Below are positions 11,526-22,925 of a stretch of 64,000 nt of DNA, one piece after another. Origin of the DNA: Penelope pileata (taxonomy: Eukaryota; Chordata; Aves; Galliformes; Cracidae); the NCBI GenBank assembly GCA_013396635.1, contig WBMW01002341.1, forward strand, positions 124,001-188,000. The letters run 5' to 3'. Position 1 is the stretch's first letter, and every line of letters starts with the position of its first letter. The translations under genes were made by a program, and so were the position numbers. Under the pieces are notes generated by a model that saw nothing but the letters and a program-made list of their open reading frames with translations, did no database searches and was not told the DNA's origin.

Positions 11526-14500
11526 GGAAAACCTGCAAGTTGAAGCCAAAACTTTTCATGATACATTACTATCCAAAAAACAACCCCTTCCAAAAAAAGC
11601 AACCAAAAAAATCAAAAACCAAAATACGAATGAAAAGAAAAAAAATTAGGAGAGGGGGGCGTGCAGGGAGGAAGGAGAAGCAGCAGTATCATCACAGATT
11701 AAGCTCCAAGGCAGAGGAGTAGCTGGACCTCTATATATCAAGTCGTGTAATTATTAGGCTGTAAATAAGGTATGGCTGAATGGTGCTCAGAGCTTAAAGG
11801 TTATGGTTCCCTGGCCAGGAAAGAAACATTTACCGCCCTAGATAAGCAAGTCAGTGGCAGGACAGAGGCTTTGTACACACCTAGGTCTCACTGGACTAGA
11901 GTCCAACATGGACAGGGTGAAAATGCAGTTCAGGATGCACAGAAATACTCATAGATTTAGCAATTTATTCACTGCACCTGAGCTTCTCCTGACAGAGCTG
12001 TCCCACTTTCTATAAATAATTCTCTGACTAAAGGAGATTGATTCTGTACTTAGGTTGTTCTTGCATATGATTTAATTTGGACCTTCTACATTTGCAGTGA
12101 CTGGCCCTGAGAAGTAGTGGTTATTCTGAGATGCTTTTCCCCCCCACCCTTTTCCTTCTTTTGTTGTTATGGTTGTTGAAGATGCATTTCGTAAGATTTA
12201 AAATTAATTACAGGAAGGACACTGATTTAAAAACGTAAAATCCATGTGTATTACAAATGTGTTTTGTTGTTACATTGAAGTTGCCATAACAGAGTGAGTT
12301 GCCGTAACATTGAAACTGTTTTTTGTTTTCATCTTGGGTTTTCAAAGTGTTGAAAGTAAGTCAGAAGACAAAGGTGTATTCAGCAGGTCTTCATAAGAGT
12401 TTGAACTAAAAGTCAGTACAAGTAAAAGAGCACATCCCTAACCTGACATCCCCAGCAGGTCATAATCATTCAAAGGAAAGCCAGTATCTACCAAATAGAC
12501 TTCTTCCTGAACTGCAGCCTAATATTGAAGTCACAACACTTTGTTTCATCTCCTCTTAGTACATCTAGAAGAGGAACAAGAAGGCTTTGTTAGAGTGAAA
12601 TTGTCAACGAGACAGAGAAACAGGGTCAGTGTTTAACAAGTAACACTCTCCATCACTCTTCCCTATTTGTACAATCTCAACCCCTTGGTAGAAGTCAGCT
12701 CAAAAAAGTCTAGAGAGAGAAAGATAAAAGTGGTGTCAAGGCCAGAGCTACTGCTGTGTTATGAAAAGAAGTTTAAAATGATGAATAAAAGATGAATGAT
12801 ATGATAATGATACACAACAGCCATAAGGAAACTTGTTTAATTTTTAACCAAAATAATTTTTTACATGTGCATCCTCATGCAACTTAACCTTTCCACATAC
12901 ATTTCCAAAACACGCATCTAGCCTCTTCAAGGTGGAAAAAACATCTCATCTGGTTAAAGACACTGACAATACACCTTAACCTATCACACAGGAGCTCTTT
13001 ACCTCTCCATTTTTCAGAGAAGTATTCTGCTCAGTGATTTCTGATGGGCAGTTCTACTCCACATTGTCTCTGAGTCCCTGACATATACTGTATGTGACAA
13101 TTACTTATGTCAAATAAGTTTCTGTGCTATTTTTAACAGTGCCTGCTCAGCACAGTAAGCTTTCTTTTTATCATAACAGTACATAGCAGACAATGCAGTG
13201 ATGTAAAAGACAAAGTAACTTATTTAACCAGAGTTTGTCTGTGTGATCAGGAAACTTCAAATAAATTCATATGCCTTCAGGTAATTTACTTTCAAAGTAT
13301 GTCGTGTTTCATCATTCAATTCTGAAACAGAGTTAAAAAGGAGGCAAAGAAGTGCCCACACTTCTAGGCAAATATCTGCATATATTTACCTCCAAATCAG
13401 TATTTAGGCATATTTGGAATTGAAATTTACGCGTATAATACCTTTGAGGCTAGAGCTGAAGTTTCTTTAAAAAGAAAACCTATCCCTAATGTACAGAGGT
13501 GTTCAAGTTTAGACAACAGGCACTCAAACATAGAGAACTTCTGAGGTTAGTTAATGTTACCTGAAGTTGTTTTACGCAGTGTATAATATAAACAGAATTT
13601 GTTACCGGCTTTTGAATTACCTGTGGTGCTTCTGCTCATGTTTAAGTAGCTCTCCGTTCTTGCCTGAAGTTACATTAATTGTAATTTTCTTTTTATGCTT
13701 GATGCCTTGAATTTTTAAATGACAAAATATATCGTTTGGATAGAAAACTAGAAAAAGTCTATTTCCTTTATAGGGGAAGGCCTGCAAGTATATATTGAAA
13801 GACCCAATTTCTGAGACTCCACCAAAACCTCCTAAACAAAAAAATCTAAAAGAAAATACGTTTATATCATTTTGAACTAACAAAGCTACCAAAAAAGGCA
13901 GATGAATAATGCTACAGCCTGTGATACCAGCAGTAAAGTCCTCTCTTATAATTTTGTTAACTTAATTACTTTCAATGAGGCATGTAAATATTAGGGAGAT
14001 TTGCCCATCTTACATACTGCAAAAGAAAAATTAAAGAGAATTCTCCAATAAAGTTGGGAGCATTCGTATTTCAAGTCAATAAATGTTTTTAATTTTAATT
14101 AAATATATATATATTTCAACAAGCAAATGTATTTTCTTCAAAATTAAGTTTACTCTAACTGTATGAAACACATCTTATTGTGATCTCCCAAGCAAGCAAA
14201 GATCCAAATTTTTACTTAAAACAATACTTTTTATTTGAGCTGCATATTTTAACTGTCCCTCTTCAAAGCATCAAATAGTTATTTTCATTAGCTATCAGGA
14301 GAATGATGGCAGTAAAATAGACTTGATCTCTGTATCCTGGAAAGGATACGGAGCTATATACCATAATATTTTAATTGTGAAGTATCTCATTTCTCTAAAA
14401 GAAATGTTTCGTGTCAGCTGTTCCTCCATTTCACGTAAGTTAATGATCATGGCTACAGTAAATAAACAATATCATTCAGACAGCAAACAGACAAAGTCTG

Positions 14501-14572
14501 ACTTGAACTCCTGGTCTCTTTTTCCTCAGCCCAGGAATTTTCCTTAGTGTATTCCCCTCACTACTAGAAAGA

Positions 14573-15022
14573 CATTGAGACCCTGTAACATGTCTAGAGA
14601 AGGGCAACAAAGCTGCTGAGGGGTCTGGTGCACAAGTCTTACAAGGAAAGCGGGATTGTTTAGTCTGGAGGAGGTTCAGAGGAGACCTTATTGCTCTCTA
14701 CAACTACCTACCTGAAAGGAGGTTGTGGTGAGGTGGGGGTCAGTCTCTTCTCCCAGGTAACTCGCAATAGGATGAGAGGGAAAGGCCTTAAGTTGTGCCA
14801 GGGAAGGTTCAGGTTGGATATTAGGAAAAACTTATCCAAAAGAGCGTTCCGGTACTGGAATGGGCTGCACAGGGAATTGATGGAGTCACTGTCCCTGGAG
14901 GTGTTCAAGAAACGTCCAGATGTAGTATTCAGGGACATGGTTTAGTGGGCAATATTGGTAGTAGGTAGACAGTTGGACTAGATGATCTTGAAGGTCTTTT
15001 CCAACCTTAATGATTCTATTCT
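14573..15022 (+). mobile_element. CR1 LINE, 5'-truncated 3' end
   Basis: The segment reads as the last ~450 bases of a CR1 retrotransposon in plus orientation. It includes the coding tail of the reverse-transcriptase ORF and the 3' untranslated end, finishing in TTCCAACCTTAATGATTCTA-like sequence characteristic of CR1. A broken frame at 14691-14945 still reads GGCGEVGVSLFSQV and RFRLDIRKNLS, the usual carboxy-terminal words of the CR1 protein. An internal short duplication (CTACCTACCTG) and substitutions mark it as decayed. The upstream junction near 14573 is estimated from where CR1-like sequence starts. CR1 does not leave clear target duplications, so the boundary is soft. Confidence 0.92.
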
Positions 15023-15907
15023 TTAGATTTGTCTCGTATCTGATAAAGCTACTTTGGTCAGAAAGAATAATTGCAATTAGGTGAGACAATTATAAGTATC
15101 CATATTTTATGGATAATGTAACACTACTGTAACACTTTACTGACATTAACAACTTATCTAGAGATGTCAGACTGCATATCTGTTGTTCACTTTCAGACAT
15201 TCTGAATTCTTTCAGCTGAAGTGTTCTTTTGTTCATAATTGGTATGCCAATTTGTGGTGTGCATTGAGCACTTAAGTTTTCTTTAATAAGTAGGTCATGT
15301 ATATTTACTTCCCATTCTTTCAAATACATACTTGAAAACTCACTCCTTCACACCTGGCATTCAGTTAAGCGTGTATCTAAACTTTGTACTTTCTCCAAAT
15401 ATTAATGCCACACCTAATTAAAACTTCTTAAGCATGCCACAGTCATTCAATATTTTCAACAGATTCCCCACAAAGTAATTTCCTCCTTAACTGCCTCATT
15501 CCTGAAAAGACTGGGAAAATGCTTGATTTTTTTTTTTTTTTTTTAGGCAGATCTGCATAATCTGAAGTGTTAACATGCAGAATCACTTATTGTAGGTTCA
15601 TGGTGTTCCCTGGTAGACTGAAGGTTGTGAAATTCTTGTTAGGGAAGCAGAGCAGAGTTGCTTTTAGAAGACAGCACTTCTCTAGACATCCCAAGCTTCT
15701 CTGAGTTTTCATTTCTGTACGTTGGGCCAAAGCTTGTCTTAATTTTTGTCAGAAATGTTTCTCTGCAGTGTGTCTCCTAAACGTCCCACAGATGGTTGAG
15801 AAAGCTGAAGAGTATTCACAGAGAGCTCATATAGCTTCATCAGCTTCTTCTACTACTTCTTCATTCATCTCATAGTTTCTTACTTCCAGTCTTCAGGTAT
15901 CCCATAT
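15023..15907. other. Noncoding spacer
   Basis: AT-rich noncoding DNA with a T18 run at 15527-15544. Minus-strand open frames at 14886-15089 and 15090-15329 have no recognisable content. Confidence 0.5.
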
Positions 15908-17090
15908 TGGTGTAGTTGTTTCATTGCTGGCTAGCTAGGCTCCACCACATAGCTCTCTCACTCCTCTTCCTTGAAAGAATGGGGAAAAAAAATCCAATGA
16001 AAAAAAAATTATGGGTTGAGATATGGATAGTGACACCACTCATCAATCATAGAATCATAGAATGGTTCAGGTTGGAAGGGGCCTTAGAGATCATCTTGTT
16101 CCAATCTCCCTGCCATGGGCAAGGACACCTCCCACTAGACCAGGTTGCCCAAAGCCCCATCCAGCCTGGCCTTGAACACTTCCAGGGAGGGGGCATCCAC
16201 AGCTTCTCTGGGCAACCTGTTCCAGTGAATTGGATGGTTCAATTACCATCCTTGGTAAAACAGACTCAGCAGAAGGGAGATTAATGTAATTTATTGCCTA
16301 TTGCTAACAGACTAGGGCAGTGAGTACTAAAAGTGACCTACAAAAACTTTCCTCCCATTCATCCTTTTCCACCCTGCCACTGTGTGGCAACAGATGAACG
16401 GGGATTGGGAGCTGTGGTCGGTCCATAATGCTTCATTTCTGCCGCTCCTTCGTGGTCACTCTCTGCCCCTACTCCAGAATGGGATCCCTCCCACAAGATG
16501 CCATTCTTCCTGAACTGGTCCTGCGCGGGCTTCCCACAGCACTGCTCCAACATGGGTCCATATCACAGGGCCGAACCTTCTGGAGTGCACTGCTCCAGCA
16601 TAGGTCCCCACAGGCTGCAGCTCCAGCCCAGGGCCTGCTCCTGTGGGGGCTCCTCTTGGGCTGTGATCTCCTTCAGGCCACATCCACCTGCTGCACCATG
16701 AACTCTTCCATGGCTGCACGTGGAGATCTGCTCTGTGTGGTGCCTCATAGGCTGCTCTGCTCTGCCATGGGCCTTTCCACAGGCTACAGGGAACTTCTGC
16801 ATCACACCTAGGGCACCTCCTGCTCACCTTTGCTGACCTTTCTGCAGGGCCGTCTCTCATACTTTCTCAATTCTCTGCCGCATCTGCTGTTGGTGCAGCG
16901 GCTTTTTCCTTAAATCTGCTTTCCCAGAGGCACAACTCAGCACCACTCATGGCCCAGCTCTGGCCAGCAGCAGGTCCTTTTGGAGCAGCTGGAGCTGGCT
17001 CTAGTCTGACGTGGGAAGCTGCTAGGCTCTGCTCACAGAGGCCACTCTGCAGCTCCCCAGCTTCCAAAACCTTGCCATGTAAGCCTAATA
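15908..17090 (-). mobile_element. Solo LTR of an old endogenous retrovirus (avian ERVL-like), minus strand
   Basis: The GC-richer block matches, as I recall it, a widespread bird LTR read on the minus strand. It starts near 17090 with a segment containing ATGGCAAGGTTTTGG and has an interior of degenerate units containing GCTCCAGCA(T/C)(A/G)GGTCC. An AATAAA polyadenylation signal on the minus strand is at 16295-16290, followed by a U5-like part. The U5-like part continues beyond the inserted CR1 (16045-16227) down to about 15908, so the LTR is one element interrupted by a later insertion. No second LTR and no internal viral genes are visible in the window, so this is a solo LTR. Terminal dinucleotides and target duplication are not clear. 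The open frames inside it (16428-16811 plus, 16456-16860 minus and others) are by-products of repeat structure, not genes. Family assignment is from memory. Confidence 0.7.
16045..16227 (-). mobile_element. CR1 LINE 3' fragment nested in the LTR
   Basis: In minus orientation it begins at 16045 with the CR1 3' terminus (AATCATAGAATCATAGAATGG on the plus strand) and continues through the GACCAGGTTGCCCAAAGCCC region to the CCTGTTCCAGTG word at 16227. It is heavily 5'-truncated (about 180 bases). LTR-like sequence lies on both sides, so it inserted after the LTR. The same 3' tail type appears in the copy at 24472-25026. Confidence 0.9.
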
Positions 17091-20000
17091 AAATTGATCC
17101 TTCTTTCTATGTAGTCCTATCAAAGTTCTAATCATTTTCCACTATTCTTTTAAATAAAGATGACTTATCTTTTTAAACAGTCTTGTGCTTTCGTGCCTGG
17201 TTCTGAATGCACACACACTTAACAAATGTTTCTTTAAAGCTTTCAAAATTATATGAGAATACTGCTTCTGGCATATCTGAAATTGTAACTTCTATCACCT
17301 AGGGCAAAATGTACTTGTGGACTGAACCTGTGAAATTGAAGTTCTGCCTTCAATTTGCTTTATTACATAATATACTTTGAAGAGCCTATTTGAAGATGCA
17401 TTACAAAAATACATTTTGTGTTGGTCATTCTGAGATTAACTGAAGATTTTTGGTAAAGATCTATTTAAACTCCTGATTCTAAGCTCAGATAGCACAGGAT
17501 CAACTCAATGAACTCGGGTATACTGTGCAGCAGTGAAATCAGATCACTCAATCAGCATGTGAAACAGCAGCAAAACACCTGATAAATCAGGACATTTTTA
17601 GCACATTATGTAAATAAGAATATATATATATAAAACTGGTTAGTCTGATTTCTAACCACTATCCTCTCTTAACTGTTGCCAAAAGCAAATGACCACTCTC
17701 TAGTGTAAGAAACAAAAAAAAAAAAAAAAAAAAGTGAGAAATGAAGCAAGTAATCTTTTCACATGATTTTCTCTGAACTTCCAAAAATGTACTTTCCAGA
17801 GACTTCCTTTACTTTTCCTTACACCCTGGTAACAACTAGTCTGTTCAAAAATAAAGTTTGAAGTAAAGAATTTTGCTGTTTTTCCAACATTTACGCAATT
17901 CTGCCATCTATTCTTTGTAATTTGCAGTCCAAACGTAAAACAACTATGAATTTATGTTCATTTCCATCTAGAAAAAACTGGTTAGTCGGTTTACTGTGAG
18001 AAATTTTTACATCTCTTAATTATATACACAGACATTGACAATTTTTTCTCATGAAATTCACTGATTTTTCCAATTTGCTCTTCCATCTACAGACAGTTTT
18101 TTTTTTTGTCATCTAGTGACAAAGAAATGTAAAGCACTTTTAATTGTGCAGTACGTCACATTTCATATTGCCTTGACACCAGGATAAAACTCTGAACTGC
18201 ATGTTCTCTTCTTACATATAACTTCACGCTGAGAAATATTCTAATCAGGTATACTTTTCTTGCTCTGCTTTTCACTTCTGGTTGATGATTTTGGAAATAA
18301 TACATCCCCTAATACAATTATGTTCTTTAATAACCAGTACAGATTCAAACCAAGTTAGAATGTGGCATATTATCAGCACACTGTATTTAGTTATTTTCCG
18401 TTAGAAAGAAAGAAACAAACTTCTATTCCTATACAACTTTCCATGGAAGAAAGAGAAAGTAATAGATGCTGAAAGAAATCTGACTAGATTCATAAAAACT
18501 GAAAAAAGTGCTCCGAAGAATTATTTTCACTTTTTCGACTTTGGATCAGGATATACAGGAACAGTGCACTGAAGGACAGACCCACCAAAATGATCAACTG
18601 CATAACTAGCTTAAGTCAATACAGATACAATCATTTCTGCTACTCAGATTAAATCAGTAAAGCTTGTATTTTTACAGAGGTTCATTTTAGTACCTTGAAT
18701 CTAGAAACATCTCAACTCTATGGTGTTTTTTTTTTGTATTACAAAGCAGTCCTTTTTTGTAGTACTCAGCTTTGTCTAAATAGATGACAGTATGATCCAT
18801 GTTCATGGGAACCATGAGCAGTTAGGTCCACTGATGTTGTATTAAATTTTGATTATCACTTCTGGCAAAGGCATGTCTATTAAGGTTTTGCCTGAATCCC
18901 TAGAACATAACAATTACAGAAAAAAATATATATATCTAAATCATTCTTAATTTCACTTACTATGGCATGAACTTTAGTTTATATAGTAACTAGACAATTT
19001 CAGCTCTTGCCAATCTATTTGTTACAGATCTTCCAGGAATGGCATCAGAGTCTGATTGAAAATGTGTTTCTTGAGAAAATGACTTTGTGGTAACAACACT
19101 GGGAATCCCATAGACAGAGTTTTTCATGGAACTTCTCTATAAAATTTTATAATTTATAAAAACGTCAGCACTGTGAGCTTCCTGGGATCGAATGCTTTTT
19201 TCTGTCGGCTTGTTCTTGTCTGTGTCAGAGAACACATTAACTTAAGTAAAAGAGGGACTGCAGACCCACAGATACATCTGTGAAACCGTCACTGACTTCA
19301 ACTAATTCACTCAGTTACACACATAAATACCTATCAATCTTAGAAGGGTTTGGTTAAGTAGCACAAGGGAATAGTCCAAGAAGTCTTGAGTCACACAGGA
19401 AGAGGGAAGAAAAAGACCTGAAAGCCTTCTCTTACTAAGGAAATCACATGAAACAGAGAAAAGTGAATTTCACTGTTAAATCTCAACTGTTCTTGGAGGG
19501 CTGGAAGACACATTTTATGTTATAAATAAGTATACGTTTAACAGGATGAATAAATGAAATGAGTGAGATATAATGAACACAGAGTCCTATGAAATAAGTA
19601 CACAAATAGCCCATATTTAGCCTAGAGTGACAATTTAAAAAGACGTGCTTATGATCTCCCTCTCATCTCTTGGCAAGACCTCACTGTATAAATCAAACAT
19701 TAAAATGCCTGTACAGTTTTATTTACAGGAATCTGAAGTCTCTGCAAGTTCATCCAGCAGTTATATCCTTCAACAGCAAAATGATAGGGAACAAAGTCCA
19801 AAGCCTTTTATTTATTTTCATGATTTGTGAAGAGAGGTTTGAAGATTATTTTGCTCTAGCCATTTCAGTGAGCAGATTCTATTTAATATCAGTTTAGTGG
19901 TAAACCATACAAAAAAATCAGAGTTCCACTCTTTGTTCAAGATACTGGTGTTTTCAAATGTGTCATTCCGTATTAATAATGCTGGTGAAATCTATACCTC

Positions 20001-20464
20001 AACGTATAAAAAATAAGTTATGGTCAAGTAGCTGACTATCAACCCCTCGCTTTATTCCAAAGATGAAGGAATCTCTGACCACAAGTCATTCACAATTCAT
20101 CAATATTGAATTTCAAAACCTCAGGAAAGCATGACTCCATCTTCTTGGTGGCTCTCCTGATTGATTTTGTGTCAACTTTACAAGCTCTGCTAGTAACCCT
20201 GTGCAGCAAACCCCTTCTTGACGTTACTCTATTTTTTTCACTATACAGAGACCCCTATGAACAGACCATCCACATAAACACCCTCTGACAGTTAAAGTAG
20301 ACCTCGGTATAAGACACCTCTGTGTTCCCAGATCAGCACAGAAAATTTAATTCTTTCTTGAATCTCAGGAAATCTCACCCACTATTGTCACCCACAAAAT
20401 TTTTCAGTAGATAGTGCTTTCAATGTTACTTTATTAGACAATTTTTTGCTAAGAAGGAAGTATT
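17091..20464. other. AT-rich noncoding DNA, nothing recognised
   Basis: No coding sequence is supported. Minor elements are a TA run near 17620-17632 and an A20 tract at 17714-17733. Open frames at 19645-19897 and 20106-20288 are short, overlapping and family-less. Confidence 0.5.
17714..17733. repeat. Poly(A) tract, 20 A
   Basis: The longest homopolymer in the window. No upstream retroelement body is recognised. Confidence 0.9.
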
Positions 20465-21143
20465 CATAGAATCATAGAAACACTAGGTTGGAAAGGACCT
20501 ACAAGATCATCTAGTCCAACCATCCTCCTATCACCATCACTACCCACTAAGCTACTAAATCATGTCCCTTAGCACCTTATCTAGAAGCTTCTTGAACAGC
20601 GCTAGGGACGGTGACTCCACCACCTCCCTAGGCAAGCCATTCCAGTGCCTGACCACTCTTTCAGAGAAAAAGTTTTTCCTCATATCCAATCTAAATCTTC
20701 GCTGGCACAACTTGCAGCCATTCCCTCTTGTCCTGTCAGCAGTTATCTGGGAGAAGAGGCCGACCCCCTCCTCACCACAACCTCCCTTCAGGAAATTGTA
20801 GAGTGCAATGAGGTCTCCCCTGAGCCACCTCTTCTCCAGACTGAACAATTCCAGCTCCCTCAGCCACTCCTCATAACACTTGTGCTCCAGACCCCTCACT
20901 AGCTCCTTTGCCCTCCTCTGGGCACACTTCAGGACCTCAATGTCTTTCTTGTGGTGAGCGGCCCAAAACTGAGCACAGTACTCGAGGTGTGGCCGCACCA
21001 GAGCTGAGTATAGGGGGATGATCACCTCCCTGCTCCTGCTGGCTACGCTATTGCTAATACAGGCCAGGATGCCATTGGCCTTCTTGGCCACCTGGGCACA
21101 CTGTCAGCTAATATTCAGCCGGGCATCAACCAACACCCCCAGT
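20465..21143 (-). mobile_element. CR1 LINE, 5'-truncated, well preserved
   Basis: This minus-strand element has its 3' terminus at 20465 (CATAGAATCATAGAAAC on the plus strand) and is cut on the 5' side near 21143, about 680 bases. It carries a long uninterrupted frame for the carboxy-terminal part of the CR1 protein. Together with few visible indels, this suggests a younger copy than the CR1 pieces at 22535 and 25690. The AT-rich flanks show no related sequence. Confidence 0.95.
20555..21091 (-). pseudogene. CR1 reverse-transcriptase protein, carboxy-terminal fragment
   Basis: A 178-residue open frame reads as the tail of the CR1 second ORF product, the part that follows the catalytic reverse-transcriptase domain. 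Diagnostic words are RPHLEYCAQFW near residues 33-43, HHKKDIEVL just after, RGLEHKCYEEWLRELELFSLEKRW in the middle and RFRLDMRKNFF near residues 130-140, ending at a normal CR1 stop. The full CR1 protein is around 900-1000 residues and the catalytic palm motifs are absent here, so the piece cannot be active. The first methionine is internal to the CR1 protein and is not a real start. It is a truncated relic, not a host gene. Confidence 0.93.
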
Positions 21144-22534
21144 CAAATGTTTCAATATTTGAAACATTCAGAGAGGTGTCAAAGCCAGAGACAAAAAACT
21201 ACACCTCAATGACTATATTCATAAAAAAATAAGGTCCCTGAAATTAGTGAACTGACAGGGCAAGAAATGGTAATCACTCTGCAAGAAAACGGTGGACAAC
21301 AGTATTTTGCCATTGTACATATTCAACACTTGGTAGCCAAAGATAAACAAATAGGCTTGAAAGACTTGTTTTCTCCAAAGTATGGAATGAAACTCATTAA
21401 TGCTTTGAGAAAGTCCCTGAACAGCACTTTGGGGAAACCAGAAATGTGTTCTGGAGACTTCATATTACACATCTTCCCTATCTTCTGTTTCTCCTAGGTC
21501 TTCACTGTTGGCTGTCATTGTAGATGAAATACTAAGTAAACCATAGATGATATGATCTGCAATCCCGTCTCTTATGTTCCTATTTTCTCCTTCATAAACA
21601 CTAAGTTCTCTTTACAAATATCATTAGTCTGACACCTCTACTTCATCTCTTCCATACTCCGCTCTAGTAAAATGCGATTTTTCACTCTATCCTGATTCAC
21701 TGAAGTAGTTAGTCCTTTTTTTTCTGGCTAGACAATCTGGGTCCTCAAACCCAGCCAATGTTAGGCCTCCCTCTCTTGGATCCCCATCCAAGATCCCAAT
21801 TCTCTCATAAATTTCAGTTTTTCTTTTTCATGATGCCTAGTCCCCTACTCCCACATTTTCTCTATATCCTTTCCTTATCCTCTCAGCTTTCTGTTTACAT
21901 TTCTCAGCCTGTCTCTACTCCAGTCTACACCACTATGCACATTGAGGTACTAAATTATAGGCATGCTTTCTTTATCATTGCTGTGTCAGTTCTCCTCAGA
22001 GTCCTTTCTCCAAAGGAAATTAAAGGGAGTTCCTTTCTGTTTTCCTTCAACCCTACCTCATATTCTCCCTATATCATGTTTTTGTATAACCATTCCCGTT
22101 CTTTCCTCTCATTATCTCAATTTCTAAGTGTTCCTAACATTATTAAATTGGGTCTCAATCTCCTCTCTGTGCCAAATCTTTCATATCCTTTTCTGCTGAT
22201 CTGATGGTTCAGCCAGCCATACATAAACTCTAGGTGACCTGCTGTCAAAAACAAAACAAAACAAAAAAAACCCACCACCAACAAAAAACACCCTTCTTAG
22301 TCTACTTCTCTGCTTCCTGGACCTTGTGATAGTTTCTCCACAAAGTTCCAGTCTCATTCTGTTTCGCCCTATTTCTTTTTTTCCTGTCTGCATTTAGACC
22401 AGCAGCATCATGCTGTCAGGATGTCAGCATGGGGACAGCAATTATTGTCTGCTAAGTGAAAGTGGGGAGACAGCAATGATTGAAAAAACAGCTGTATTAA
22501 GCAACTTCATTTAATACCAACTGCTCAACTGACC
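21144..22534. other. Noncoding; pyrimidine-skewed 21600-22200
   Basis: From about 21600 to 22200 the plus strand is markedly C+T-rich (many CTCTTCC, TTTCTC, CCTTTCC words). This keeps a 148-residue frame open at 21758-22204. Its translation is dominated by Leu, Ser, Phe and Pro, as expected from pyrimidine-rich DNA, and matches nothing I know. The rest is plain AT-rich sequence. Confidence 0.5.
22248..22292. repeat. (CAAAA)n A/C-rich tract
   Basis: Several CAAAA units lead into AAAAACCCACCACCAACA and another A run. It shares this core with the tract at 11231-11280. Confidence 0.75.
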
Positions 22535-22925
22535 TACAATGATGCAAAGGAGGTAGGAGTATCTAGGGAACTGAAGGCGTGTCACCTTGATGCCTAGGAA
22601 GGGGATGGAGCAAAGAATCCTAGAAATCATTTTCAAAAGCATAGGAGACAAGAAGGTGAAGAAATCATCAGCAAAGTCTGACACAAACTTACTATTGATC
22701 AACCTGATAGCCTTCTATGGTGAGGCTTGGTGGATGAAAGGACAGCAGTGAATTTATCTCTGGTTTAGCTAGATTACTCTCTCCCATAATATCTTTTAGT
22801 CTGAGAAACACAGTTATGTGACAAAACGGACACTGAAACAAAATGCTGGACTATCTCTGGGACAGCTGACAAGGCTAGATTAAAAGGAACGCTCAGAGGT
22901 TATTGTGGTAAACTAAAATGAATTC
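22535..22925 (+). mobile_element. Old CR1 LINE fragment, reverse-transcriptase region (first part)
   Basis: This highly decayed plus-strand sequence still aligns by eye with the middle of the CR1 reverse-transcriptase ORF. It contains GGATGGAGCAAAGAATCCT, GAAATCATTTTCAAAAGCAT and ATCAACCTGATAGCCTTCTA, the last encoding the conserved TNLIAFY-type stretch, then a TCTCCCATAATATC remnant of the SHNI region and CTCAGAGGTTATTGTGG. No open frame survives. It stops at the point in the CR1 consensus where the fragment at 25690 starts. Confidence 0.72.

Larger units (their letters stand above)
9495..14572. other. AT-rich noncoding DNA, nothing recognised
   Basis: There is no credible coding frame. Contents worth noting are an A/C-rich tract (11231-11280), an A18 run (11508-11525), and a purine-rich patch near 11640-11700. 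The 60- to 91-residue open frames look like chance. Confidence 0.5.

Noticed and set aside
16428..16860. Overlapping open frames of 127 and 134 residues on opposite strands
   Set aside because: They lie inside the LTR's degenerate internal repeats and translate repeat units, not a gene.
21758..22204. 148-residue open frame, hydrophobic, membrane-protein-like
   Set aside because: The composition follows directly from the pyrimidine-rich strand (Phe, Leu, Ser, Pro). No start context, family words or neighbouring exons support it.
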